Assembly (NCBI GenBank): GCA_045649405.1
Contig: JAZRPW010000038.1
Coordinates: 38,446 to 102,445, forward strand
Origin: RUG11462 sp045649405
GTDB taxonomy: Bacteria > Bacillota > Clostridia > Oscillospirales > Acutalibacteraceae
Length of the DNA: 64,000 bases
Direction of reading: 5' to 3'
This document shows, in pieces, positions 24,778-34,500 of this stretch (position 1 is the stretch's first letter; every line of letters starts with the position of its first letter). The position numbers and the translations under genes are program-made. The notes under the pieces were generated by a model. The model saw nothing but the letters and a program-made list of their open reading frames with translations. It was not told the origin of the DNA and ran no database searches.

Positions 24778-26298
24778 ATGAACTTTAAATATAAAAATTC
24801 AAATAAAAATAATTTGCTTGTAAATATGTTGATTATTATGATTTCAGCAGTTCTTACCTTTATGGGTGCAAAAATGTTTGGCGCAAAGGTTGGCGTTGTT
24901 GTTTTCGCAATTGCAATTGCAGTTTGTTTTTACAAAATTGCAATTGAAGCAATTGAAAAATTAATCAGTGGCAAAATTCATTATACATTGGTGTGTTTGG
25001 TATCTGTGTTGTGCATTTTTGCTTCACAAAAGTTTTTAATGTCAGCAATTGTTGCAATGATAATATCTTTGTCAATGACAATTTATGATTTTATAAACAG
25101 TATAATTTCAGATAAGATTTTAGAAGATGATGACAACAAGTTAAAATATGAAGTTGTAGTTTCAGAAGAACAAACTGAATTTGTTTTTGCAGATGATTTG
25201 CAAGAAGGAGATTTGGTAAAAGTTCAAAAAGGGGAATACCTTGCGTTTGACTATTTATATACCGACAAAAAGGGTGTAGAAAGAAAAACAAAAGCAGGCA
25301 AATTCAATTTTGAAACAGATGAAGAAACATTTGTAAAAGTTCAAGAAGTTGTTGAATATGATATTGATTTTGAAGAAAGCGAGCAAGATAAAAACTCAAA
25401 GGTTTTGAAAATTGTAAAACTTTCTTCACAAGCGTATGTTTTTGCATTAATCGCGGTTGCCATTTTAATGTGTGGTTTAGATTTTGTGCAAAGCAAAGCA
25501 GTTTTACAATCAGTTTATGTTTTGGGTGTTTATTTGATTTTTGCTAATCCATTGGTTGTAAATTCAGGTGTTTTAGCAAGTGGTCTTATTTCTTTAAAAG
25601 ATTTAAAACAAAAAGGTTTGTGCCTTGAAAGTGTTTCTAATTTAGAAAAATTATCAAACGTTAAAAAGATTTATGTTACTAATGAATTGGTAGCAGAAGA
25701 AACAAAAGTTAACCCTGAAGTTATTAAAGCAGTAAAAATTGCAGAAGTTTTGAAAATTGATACAGAACTTTTGAGTGATGTTGATGAAGAAAAAACTGAA
25801 GTAATTGCAAAAACAGTTGGCTTTGAAAAATTCAGTAGCAATGTGTCAGCGCAAGATGTAAGTGCAATAGTTGACGCGCCTTTGAAAACAGGTGGCAGTA
25901 TATGTGTAACATCACTTCCAATTGAATGTGAAAAAGCAATGGTTATTTCAACTGATTGTGAAGCGAAAAATCACATTTGCAAAAACAAAATTTTTGAATT
26001 GGCAAAAGCAATTAAATATTCAAGTTTTTTCAAATGGTTTTCATATGCAAGAGTGGCAGTCGGCGCAGTTGTAAACGCAGGCGTTTTGGCATTGTTTGCA
26101 AGTGGCAAAGGTGCTAATTTTATAGCAAATAAACTTGTTGAAACAGATGTCGAAACATTAAAAGGCAAAATTTTAACAGCGCTTTATCAATACGAAATGT
26201 TAACCCCTTGGGTTATTTGCGCTGTTCAATTAGTTTTAATAAATGTTTTGTTATTTGTAACATTATCATTTTTAACTGATAACGACAAAAAACTTTAA
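24778..26298 (+). CDS. Degenerate P-type ATPase-like membrane protein lacking catalytic motifs
   Basis: The 506-residue protein follows the P1B-type heavy-metal ATPase layout: four N-terminal membrane helices (about 14-112), a cytoplasmic actuator-like region (113-215), two helices (222-275), a second cytoplasmic region (276-415) and two last helices (418-440, 475-499). The actuator has ADDLQEGDLVKVQKGE, as in real pumps, but no TGES. The helix that should carry CPC reads A256-N257-P258-L259. The phosphorylation loop after LESVSNLEKLSNVKKIY reads VTNELVAEE where DKTGTLT is expected, so V300 replaces the aspartate. The nucleotide domain is shortened and no GDG.ND hinge is seen. Catalysis is therefore not expected. 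Fold assignment is by pattern recognition; possible roles are regulation, ion sensing or partnership with an active pump. Confidence 0.7.
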   Translation: MNFKYKNSNKNNLLVNMLIIMISAVLTFMGAKMFGAKVGVVVFAIAIAVCFYKIAIEAIEKLISGKIHYTLVCLVSVLCIFASQKFLMSAIVAMIISLSMTIYDFINSIISDKILEDDDNKLKYEVVVSEEQTEFVFADDLQEGDLVKVQKGEYLAFDYLYTDKKGVERKTKAGKFNFETDEETFVKVQEVVEYDIDFEESEQDKNSKVLKIVKLSSQAYVFALIAVAILMCGLDFVQSKAVLQSVYVLGVYLIFANPLVVNSGVLASGLISLKDLKQKGLCLESVSNLEKLSNVKKIYVTNELVAEETKVNPEVIKAVKIAEVLKIDTELLSDVDEEKTEVIAKTVGFEKFSSNVSAQDVSAIVDAPLKTGGSICVTSLPIECEKAMVISTDCEAKNHICKNKIFELAKAIKYSSFFKWFSYARVAVGAVVNAGVLALFASGKGANFIANKLVETDVETLKGKILTALYQYEMLTPWVICAVQLVLINVLLFVTLSFLTDNDKKL

Positions 26299-26310
26299 TT
26301 AAAGCAAAAT

Positions 26311-26342
26311 AAAAGTCGGATGAATTTTCATCCGACTTTTTT
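26311..26342. terminator. Bidirectional terminator between the ATPase-like gene and the glycosidase
   Basis: The stem AAAAGTCGGATG / CATCCGACTTTT has a 6-base loop and T-runs on both strands. Confidence 0.9.
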
Positions 26343-26351
26343 GTTTTTTGT

Positions 26352-28313
26352 TTACCAGAAAAGGCTACCAATTGAACCGTCATTAAATTCTAATTGTTTG
26401 CCGTTTACAACAATATCATAAAGTTGTTTGTTACCTTCTGCAATAATATCCATTGTTTCTTCATAAGGCAAACCGCAAACATCAATCCAACCAATTGCCG
26501 CACAAGCACCATCAAATCTGCCCAAAAGTGACATATCACAATATTCAAAATAATGAACACCAACGCAGTTTTTACAACTAGCACCTGCTAACATATAATC
26601 TCTGCAAGCAATACCTCTGTCGTGCTCATCTTTAGAACCTTTAAGACCAGGTGTGAACATTTTGTCAGTAGCAAGACCAATATGCCATTCGCTAATAATT
26701 TGAGGCTTTTTGTTTGTAATTTCACCTGCGCGTATAATTTCTTCTGCAGGGTTTGGTTTGTAACAGTTGAATGAGTAAACATCAAGTTCACTACAACCAA
26801 GACCAAATGAAGCAGCCCAAGGACCAGCGCTTCTGTAACCAAAGTTAATTGCTTTGCCAGCGGTCACTTTATTGCACTCAATTGCAGGAATGTCAAAGAA
26901 CTTGTCAACAAGCATAATGCTAAGTTCTTTCAAAACTTTTTCCATTTCTTCACTGCCACCAACAAACTCGTGCATACTGTCAAAGTCTTTGAAATTTTGT
27001 TGCCATTTTTTATTGAGTGTAGCAATGTCGCCGTATCTTTCTTTTAACATATCAATAACAACTTTTTTAGAAACTGTTTCTTCATCAGAAGAAAGCAATA
27101 CCTTAGCCATGTTAATGTTGTGGTCTGCTGCCATCCATTCTGGCTCATTGTACATATAAAAGCCCATAAAGTTTTCATCGTCTAAATATTGCTCAAGTTG
27201 TTTTGCAAATTTAGCGCTTAATTCTTTGTATTCATCAGAGAAAACATCACAAAAATCTCTAAATATAGTAGTTTTTGTTTTAGGGAATAAAACCATTCTA
27301 ATAATATAAGGCATATCAAGGCGTTTTGCAAAATCTTTTTGTGATTCTTGTGTTTCTTCATCAACACCAATGCAAACTGTGTTAAAGCCCCATTTTTTCA
27401 TTCGGCCTTTTTGCAACAAGCACCATTTATCAAGCCATTCATCGCCAAAAGCACGAATAAAGTTAGCAATTGTAAAGTTAAACATAACTCTGTCTTTGCC
27501 AATTTCTCTGCCGTTTCTTTTTACAAATTCAGGGTTTAAGTTTGGCTCTGAATAACAAACCTTAAACTTTTCATCGTTTCTGTCAGGCAACCATTCGTGA
27601 ATTTCTTCCATTCCATCAACATAGCCATAGCAACCAAGGCGGTTTGCACTGCCGTAACCAATGCCCATACTGAAAAATCCGTTTCCTTCAGGGGTTACAA
27701 GGTAATCACGCTCGCCATCATTTGTTACATAAAAATGACCTTTTTTCTCAAACTTTTTGGATTTAAAACCGCCAAATCTGTCAAGTTTGTCATCTTCATT
27801 GTAATCAATGTTTTCATAAGAAGCCGCTTCATCGCGAAGTTTTTTAACAAGTTCTTCTTCGGTTTTAATTTTGCCTTTCCATTCAGCACCAGTGTATTGA
27901 CCAAACTTGTCAACACAAGGTTTTCCGTGAACAGTAAAGTCAGGCAACTGTTGTGAAATTTCAAAAGAGTAAACTTCAAATGAGTCAACCTTTGTAATTA
28001 CAAATTCAACTTCATCAATTTTTGAAATGTCACATTTAAGACCAGCTGTAGTGCCTTTTAAATTACCTGGTCTTGTCATAGGGAACCAGTTTTTTGCATG
28101 CAATTCTTTAACTTCAAAAACAACTGTAACATCGTAATTCGGCAAAATGTGTTGGCGGATTGCGTATTTTTGCTCACCGTTTTGCAAAAAAATTGCATCA
28201 ATTCTAGCCCTTTTTGTGCTTTTAGCATTCATTTTTAAAATAATAATGTCTTTATCGGTCAAAGTTTTTTCTACCTTGTAGCGAAAAACATTATTCTCAA
28301 AAATTGGTTTCAT
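26352..28313 (-). CDS. Clan GH-A glycoside hydrolase (agarase/GH42-like), cytoplasmic
   Basis: The 653-residue protein has no signal peptide. A beta-rich N-terminal domain (about 1-190) precedes a TIM barrel that opens with YLVTPEGNGFFSMGIGYG, a phrase typical of GH50/agarase-like and related GH-A enzymes. The probable acid/base is E390 in MYNEPEW (the NEP motif of clan A), and the probable nucleophile is E542 in IISEWHIG. The exact family and sugar cannot be assigned; it may act on imported oligosaccharides. It is divergent from a deacetylase gene, and each has its own promoter. AGAGGTG precedes the ATG. Confidence 0.8.
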   Translation of the reverse strand: MKPIFENNVFRYKVEKTLTDKDIIILKMNAKSTKRARIDAIFLQNGEQKYAIRQHILPNYDVTVVFEVKELHAKNWFPMTRPGNLKGTTAGLKCDISKIDEVEFVITKVDSFEVYSFEISQQLPDFTVHGKPCVDKFGQYTGAEWKGKIKTEEELVKKLRDEAASYENIDYNEDDKLDRFGGFKSKKFEKKGHFYVTNDGERDYLVTPEGNGFFSMGIGYGSANRLGCYGYVDGMEEIHEWLPDRNDEKFKVCYSEPNLNPEFVKRNGREIGKDRVMFNFTIANFIRAFGDEWLDKWCLLQKGRMKKWGFNTVCIGVDEETQESQKDFAKRLDMPYIIRMVLFPKTKTTIFRDFCDVFSDEYKELSAKFAKQLEQYLDDENFMGFYMYNEPEWMAADHNINMAKVLLSSDEETVSKKVVIDMLKERYGDIATLNKKWQQNFKDFDSMHEFVGGSEEMEKVLKELSIMLVDKFFDIPAIECNKVTAGKAINFGYRSAGPWAASFGLGCSELDVYSFNCYKPNPAEEIIRAGEITNKKPQIISEWHIGLATDKMFTPGLKGSKDEHDRGIACRDYMLAGASCKNCVGVHYFEYCDMSLLGRFDGACAAIGWIDVCGLPYEETMDIIAEGNKQLYDIVVNGKQLEFNDGSIGSLFW

Positions 28314-28334
28314 TATACATCACCTCTGTTGTTT

Positions 28335-28362
28335 ATGATATCATTTTCAAAACAAAATTCAA
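28335..28362 (-). promoter_or_regulatory. Promoter of the clan GH-A glycosidase
   Basis: Minus strand: TTGAAT (28362-28357), 16-base spacer, extended -10 TGATATCAT ending at 28335. Confidence 0.65.
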
Positions 28363-28432
28363 TACCTTTTTCAAGCAAAAATTTGCAGTTTTCACGCATT
28401 AAAAAATTTTTTGCCAAAATCAAATAAAATAA

Positions 28433-28461
28433 TTGAAAAATAATTTTGTTTGTGTTATCAT
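28433..28461 (+). promoter_or_regulatory. Promoter of the deacetylase-nptA pair
   Basis: TTGAAA (28433-28438), 17-base spacer, extended -10 TGTTATCAT ending at 28461. It supports the downstream start at 28499, because an ATG at 28466 would lie at the transcription start. Confidence 0.7.
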
Positions 28462-28498
28462 TTAGGTGTATGCGAAAATTACACAATGGAGTTTTATT

Positions 28499-29302
28499 AT
28501 GATAGAATTTAAAACATATAAAGATGGCAAGAAACATATTGTAACATTTAGTTATGATGATGGCGCTAAAGAAGATTACAGATTAGTTGAAATTTTTAAC
28601 AAATATGGAATGAAAGGCACTTTCAATCTTAACTCTGGTAGAGTTTACGCTGACAATGAGGATGTTAGCGCACAAGATTTGAAAGGTTTGTACGAAGGCC
28701 ACGAAGTTGCTGTTCATACAGTAAACCACCCTTGGCTTGAAAAGTGCCCAAGTATATCTGTTATCAATCAAGTAATTGAAGATAGAAAGGCGCTTGAGAA
28801 ACAATGTGGTTATGTTGTTAGGGGAATGGCTTATCCTTTCGGTACATATAATGATGATGTAATTAGCATCTTAAAAAACTGTGGCATTGTTTATTCAAGA
28901 ATTGTTGGCGATGGTGGTTTTGGTCTTCCTTCTGACTTTATGCAATGGAAACCTACTTGTCACCATTTAGGCGCAAAAAAATATATCGATAATTTTATTA
29001 ATGGTCTTGATACACCTTGGGCTTCAAACCTTTTCTACATTTGGGGTCACTCTTATGAGTTTAGCCGAATTGACGGTTATGGCTTTGAATATATTGAAGG
29101 TATTTGCAAACGCCTTGCTGAACATAAAGATAAAATTTGGTTTGCAACAAACATTGAAATCTACGATTACATCAACGCACAAAGGTCACTTCACGTTGCA
29201 GCAGATGAATCGTTCATATACAACCCAACACAAATTGATGTTTGGGTAACCAAAGACTGGAAGGATGTTAAAATTCCTGCTGGCGAAACAGTTACATTCT
29301 AA
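28499..29302 (+). CDS. NodB-type polysaccharide deacetylase, cytoplasmic
   Basis: The 267-residue protein has the NodB metal motifs: TFSYDDGAKED (Asp-Asp) near residue 20 and EVAVHTVNHPWL (H-x3-H) near 77-84. Carbohydrate esterase family 4 enzymes remove N- or O-acetyl groups from sugars using a divalent metal. There is no signal peptide or membrane anchor, so the substrate would be intracellular or an imported oligosaccharide. Start at ATG 28499 with GGAG eight bases upstream; a longer frame from 28466 has no RBS. nptA follows after 21 bases. Confidence 0.88.
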   Translation: MIEFKTYKDGKKHIVTFSYDDGAKEDYRLVEIFNKYGMKGTFNLNSGRVYADNEDVSAQDLKGLYEGHEVAVHTVNHPWLEKCPSISVINQVIEDRKALEKQCGYVVRGMAYPFGTYNDDVISILKNCGIVYSRIVGDGGFGLPSDFMQWKPTCHHLGAKKYIDNFINGLDTPWASNLFYIWGHSYEFSRIDGYGFEYIEGICKRLAEHKDKIWFATNIEIYDYINAQRSLHVAADESFIYNPTQIDVWVTKDWKDVKIPAGETVTF

Positions 29303-29323
29303 TTAGGGAAAGGAAAAACAAAA

Positions 29324-31123
29324 ATGGTATCTGTTATTTTACAATTAATTTTGTTGGGTGGCGGTCTTGCGTTTTTTATGTTCGGTATGAACATAATGTC
29401 ATCAGGCCTTGAAAAAATGGCTGGTGGTAAACTTGAGTCAGCGCTTAAAAAAATGACATCAAACAAGGTAAAAGCACTTTTGCTTGGTGCTGGCATTACA
29501 ATTGCAATTCAGAGTTCTTCTGCAATGACGGTAATGCTCGTTGGTCTTGTAAACTCTGGTGTAATGAAACTTGGCCAAACAATCGGCGTTATTATGGGTT
29601 CAAACATTGGTACAACTCTTACCGCTTGGATTACTGGTATGTCTGGTCTTGAAGGCTCAGGTTTGATGGATTTCTTAAAACCAGAAAACTTCTCGCTTGT
29701 TCTTGCTTTAATAGGAACAATCTTCACAATGTTCTCAAAGAGTGATAAAAAGAAAAACTTGGCAGAAATTTTCATTGGCTTTGCAGTGCTCATCTGGGGC
29801 ATGGAGCTTATGTCAATGGCAATGGACCCATTAAAAGATGCGCTTGAGGCAGAATCTGCAGCAGGCGGCGGCACAATTCAAAGCATTCTTGGTTGGTTTA
29901 ACAATCCACTCGTTGGTGTTTTGGTTGGCGCAGTTGTTACTGGTGTAATTCAAAGTTCAGCGGCTTCAGTTGCTATTTTGCAAAACTTGGCTGCAACCGG
30001 CGCGGTTTCATTTGGCATGGCAATTCCTATTATTATGGGTCAAAACATTGGTACTTGTGCAACAGCGCTTATTTCATCAATTGGTGTTAACAAAAACGCT
30101 CGTAGAGTTGCAGTTGTACATATTTCGTTCAACCTTATTGGTACAGTAGTTTGTCTTGTTTTGTTCTATCTTGCAAAATTCCTTTGCACACTTTTAATAC
30201 CACAACTTGGCATTTTTGATTTTGCACAAAATCAAGTAAACGGATTTGGCATTGCACTTGTTCACACAATCTTCAATGTAACTACAACTGCAATGTTAAT
30301 TCCATTCTCAAAACAACTTGAAAAAATTGCTTATAAAGTTATTAAAGAAGATGAAACAGAAGAACAATTCACATTTATTGATGACCGTCTTCTTTCAACA
30401 CCTTCAGTTGCTGTTAGTGAAAGTAATAGTAAAGCAATTGAAATGTTTAACATTGCTTATGAATCAATTACAGACGCAATTGATGTTATTAATCAATATG
30501 ATGAGCAAAAGGTTAAAAACATTTTTGAATGTGAAAACCAACTTGATATTTATGAGGACAAGCTTGGTACATATTTAGTTCGCCTTTCTCGTCAAGAAAT
30601 GTCAGCAAAAGACTCTGACACAGTTTCAAAACTTCTTCATGCAATTAGTGATTTTGAGCGTTTGGGAGACCACGCAGTAAATCTTTATAAAGTTGCTGAA
30701 GAATTAAAAGAAAAAGGCTTAAGCTTCTCAAAACAAGCACAAGAAGAAATTAAGATTTTGTCTGGCGCATTACATGAGATTTTGTCAATTACAAGACTTG
30801 CTTTTGAAACAGGGGATGTTTCAATCGCAGAAAAAGTTGAACCGCTTGAACAAGTAATCGACAGAATGATTAAGAAAATTAGAGCAAGACATATTGAAAG
30901 ACTTAGCCAAGGCGATTGTACAATTGAACTTGGTTTCGTTCTTGCAGACTTGCTTAACAACTGTGAAAGGGTTTCAGACCACTGTTCAAACATCGCAGTT
31001 TTGATTATTGAAATTGATAGAAAAGAATTAGATTCTCACGAATATCTTTACACAGTTAAATATTCTGACAATCCAGAATTTAACGAAGCTTACGAAGAAT
31101 ACAAAGCAAAATATTATATTTAA
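29324..31123 (+). CDS. nptA: Na+/phosphate cotransporter family protein with PhoU-like domain
   Basis: The 599-residue protein has two inverted PhoU-linked NptA repeats with the QSSSA motif (IAIQSSSAMTVMLVGLVNSG near 62 and VIQSSAASVAILQ near 210). A cytoplasmic helical PhoU-like domain follows (about 365-560). Such proteins carry Na+-coupled phosphate uptake; many bacterial members are poorly studied. RBS AAAGGA. It is cotranscribed with the deacetylase upstream and ends at a strong terminator. Confidence 0.92.
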   Translation: MVSVILQLILLGGGLAFFMFGMNIMSSGLEKMAGGKLESALKKMTSNKVKALLLGAGITIAIQSSSAMTVMLVGLVNSGVMKLGQTIGVIMGSNIGTTLTAWITGMSGLEGSGLMDFLKPENFSLVLALIGTIFTMFSKSDKKKNLAEIFIGFAVLIWGMELMSMAMDPLKDALEAESAAGGGTIQSILGWFNNPLVGVLVGAVVTGVIQSSAASVAILQNLAATGAVSFGMAIPIIMGQNIGTCATALISSIGVNKNARRVAVVHISFNLIGTVVCLVLFYLAKFLCTLLIPQLGIFDFAQNQVNGFGIALVHTIFNVTTTAMLIPFSKQLEKIAYKVIKEDETEEQFTFIDDRLLSTPSVAVSESNSKAIEMFNIAYESITDAIDVINQYDEQKVKNIFECENQLDIYEDKLGTYLVRLSRQEMSAKDSDTVSKLLHAISDFERLGDHAVNLYKVAEELKEKGLSFSKQAQEEIKILSGALHEILSITRLAFETGDVSIAEKVEPLEQVIDRMIKKIRARHIERLSQGDCTIELGFVLADLLNNCERVSDHCSNIAVLIIEIDRKELDSHEYLYTVKYSDNPEFNEAYEEYKAKYYI

Positions 31124-31138
31124 TTTGAATTCAACAAA

Positions 31139-31169
31139 ACACCTGCAACAAAAGTTGCGGGTGTTTTTT
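31139..31169 (+). terminator. Terminator of the deacetylase-nptA unit
   Basis: The stem ACACCTGCAAC / GTTGCGGGTGT has loop AAAA, followed by TTTTTT. Confidence 0.9.
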
Positions 31170-31597
31170 GCTTTTGCAAAATAGTGATATTTATTTGTGC
31201 AATTTTAACAAATGGCTAAATTGATTTGTGCAAAATGAATGAGGGCTATTTTGTAGTTTCTTAACGATAATTGAAAAATACTGTAAAAAAGCGTTATTAG
31301 CCAGTATTCAAAATGATTTTGGCTTTTTGAATGCTTTAAAAAAATATGTTATTTTTAACAACAAAATATCACTATTTAACAAGAATTGACCCTGTTTATA
31401 TGGTAATATTAAGCGTCTTTGAATAAATGTCGCCATTCAATTGTGCAACATTAACAAAAGCCAGTGCGAAAAACTGTGCATTATAACTAAAATATAATTA
31501 TAAAGCCAAATTTCGACTGAAAATTTGTTCTTGTTGTATGATGAGTTGCGGGGTTTGTTATAGAGAAAACTCGAAAAAAGCAAAAGGAGATTTAGTG
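31170..31597 (+). promoter_or_regulatory. Repeat-rich control region of the carbohydrate transport locus
   Basis: This 428-base gap holds no gene. It contains a 14-base sequence AAATAGTGATATTT (31179-31192) and its exact reverse complement at 31364-31377. It also has a 22-base imperfect direct repeat beginning TTGTGCAA and containing TTAACAAA (31195-31216 and 31441-31462; 3 mismatches), with a third TTGTGCAAAATG at 31226-31237. A stem ATTCAAAA / TTTTGAAT lies near 31310-31336. TATAAT at 31493-31498 is a likely -10 with a poor -35, suggesting an activator. Regulator and ligand are unknown. Confidence 0.6.
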
Positions 31598-34500
31598 ATG
31601 GCAAGAGTTATTTCTATGGTTTTAGCGATTGTTATGGCATTTTCAGTAATGAGCATTGCCGTATCCGCTGACTCAAAATCGCTTTCTGCTATGGTAGCGT
31701 TGTCAGGTTCTGAAAAGAATGAAGCATCAAATGCAACATTCGGTACAGTATCTTACGATGAGCTTGCAACTTATGAAGAGTACATGAATGCAAACTCAAA
31801 CGTTGCTGAGGGTAAAGAGCATATCGTTATTGACGCATCTAATCTTGTTTCAAAAACAGATAGTGCAGAACTTCTTGACGGTAGCGAATACCCAGTTGAA
31901 GGCGGAAAAAATTATGACAAGGTCATTATGACCGATGAAAGTGATGATATTACTTTCAAATTCAACCTCAAAAATGCAGGTAAGTATAATATCGTTTTGA
32001 ATTATTATACTGTTGTCGGTAAAGACATTAGCATTTCAAGAGAACTTCAAATCAATGGCGAAGTTCCTTTTGAAAATGTTGCAAACTGTAATTTTACAAG
32101 ATGCTTTACTGACAAACTTGTAGAAAGAGAAGATGGAACAATTGGTTTCAAAGTTGACTACTATGGCAACGAAATGCGTCCTGACCAAGTTGAAAAATTC
32201 ACTTGGAAAAGCGAATATGTAATCGACAGCTTTGGTTATGTTTCAGACCCACTTGAGTTCTTCTTCAAAAAAGGTGAAAACACAATTTCATTAAACGGTG
32301 TTGCAGAACCGGTTATTGTTGGTAGCATTGAAATTGTTCCTTTGACAAAAACAATTTCTTACGATGAATACATCAAACAATACTCAGGCAAAGATTACCA
32401 AGGTGAAGAAATCATCGTTGAAGGTGAAACAGCTTTATACAAGTCTGATAAAACTCTTTATCCTTCAGTTGACGTTTCAACAGCTTCAACATCATCAGGT
32501 GACAAAAACATTTCTGCTTACACACAAACTGTAAACATCATCGGTGGCTCAAGCTGGGCTGGTACAGGTCAAACAATTACTTGGGTTTTGGGTGATGATT
32601 TCAAAGAAGGTTTGTACGCTGTTAACTTTAAATATCGTCAAAACGTTAATGATGGTATGAACTCACCAAGACGTCTTTATGTAAACGGCGAAGTTCCATT
32701 TACTGAAGCTAAAGCACTTGAGTTTGGTTACACAAGAGAGTGGAGCATGCTTACTCCTGAAAAAGAAGATGCAAGCCAATGCTTGGTTTACTTAAAAGCT
32801 GGCGATGAAATCACTCTTGAAACTAACCTTTCACAACTTGGTGACTATTTGAGCAGAACAAATGAAGTTTTGACTGCAGTTAACGAAATTTATCGTAAAA
32901 TCATCAAAATTACATCAACCGAGCCAGATAAAAACCGTGACTATCAACTTGATGAGTTGATTCCGGAAGATATCAAAGCAATCGGTCAAAACGCTCAAGT
33001 TTTACAAGAAATCGTTGATGGTATCACTGCTTATGCGGGCGAAAAGAGTTCAGGTCTTGCAATTATTGATACACTCATTCGTCAAATGACAAAGATGTAT
33101 GAAGACCCTGATGAAATCGCAAAAGAACTTGCTTATTTCAAAACAAATATCGGTTCTTTGGGTACATGGCTTAACAGTGCGTCATCAATTCCTCTTGAAA
33201 TTGACTACATTTCATTCTCACAACCAGAAACAGAAATTAAATCACCTGAAGCAAATGCTTTCAAAAACTTTATTTATGGTGTGAACAGATTTATCTCATC
33301 ATTCACAGTTGACTACAATGCAATTGGTAATGACAGAGAAATTGATGTTGATGATGAAAATACAATTACTGTTTGGATGGCAGGCGGTCGTGACCAATTC
33401 CAAGTACTCCGTCAGTTAATCAACAGCACATACACAGTAGAAACTGGTAACCTTGTTAACCTTGAACTTGTTAACATGGGTGCTATTTTGCCATCAGTTG
33501 TATCAGGTATTGCTCCTGACGTTGCAATTGACCAAGCACCAGGTGAACCAGTAAACTTTGCACTTCGTAACTCAATTTACGATTTGAAAAACTTTAAAGA
33601 TGATAAGGGTGTAGAAGGCTCAAAATGGGATATTTCTTATGATGATGTATTCGCAAAATTCCACCCAAAAGCATTCGAACAATACACATTCGATAGAAAA
33701 GGTTATGGCAAAGAAGAAGATATCGGTATCTATGCTATTCCTGAAAGACAAAGCTACATTGTAATGTTCTATCGTACTGACGTTCTTGCTGCAGAAGGAA
33801 TTGCAATTCCTGAAACATGGGGACAACTTATTTCAACCATCACTGCTTTAAATAAAAAGAATCTTGAATTTGGTATGCCAGTAGCATCTGGTACATTCTA
33901 CGCAATGCTCAAACAAATGGGTGGCGAATGGTACAGAGAAGATGCAAAAGCAACAAATTTACAAACAGATGAGGCAATCAAAGCTTTCAAACAATGGACT
34001 AACTTCTATGTAAACTATGACTTGCCACTTACATATGACTTCCAAAACCGTTTTAGAACAGGTGAAATGCCACTCGGTATTGCTGAGTACACATTGTACA
34101 ACACACTTGCAGTTGCAGCGCCTGAAATTAAAGGTAGATGGGGTTACACACTCATTCCTGGTACAGAGCGTGTTGATGAAAATGGTCAAAAATACATCGA
34201 CCACACATCAGCACTTGCAACAAACTGTGCGGTTATCTTGTTAGACAATGTAAACTACGACCTTTCTTGGAAATTCCTTAAATGGTGGGTATCAACAGAT
34301 ACACAAGCATCATTTGGTAACCAAATTGAAAGCATTTTGGGTCGTTCATCACGTTACAACTCTGCTAACCAAGACGCTTTTGATAAATTGCCTTGGACAG
34401 CAGAAGAAAAAATAGTTCTTAACGAGCAATTGGCTTGGGCTGACCCAATTCCACAAATTGCTGGTAGTTACTTTATTGATAGACACATTAACAACGCATT

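Noticed and set aside
31538..31597. ATG at 31538 as start of the giant binding protein
   Set aside because: It adds a polar Cys-containing stretch before the signal peptide and lacks an RBS, while ATG 31598 has AAGGAGA and a clean signal sequence.
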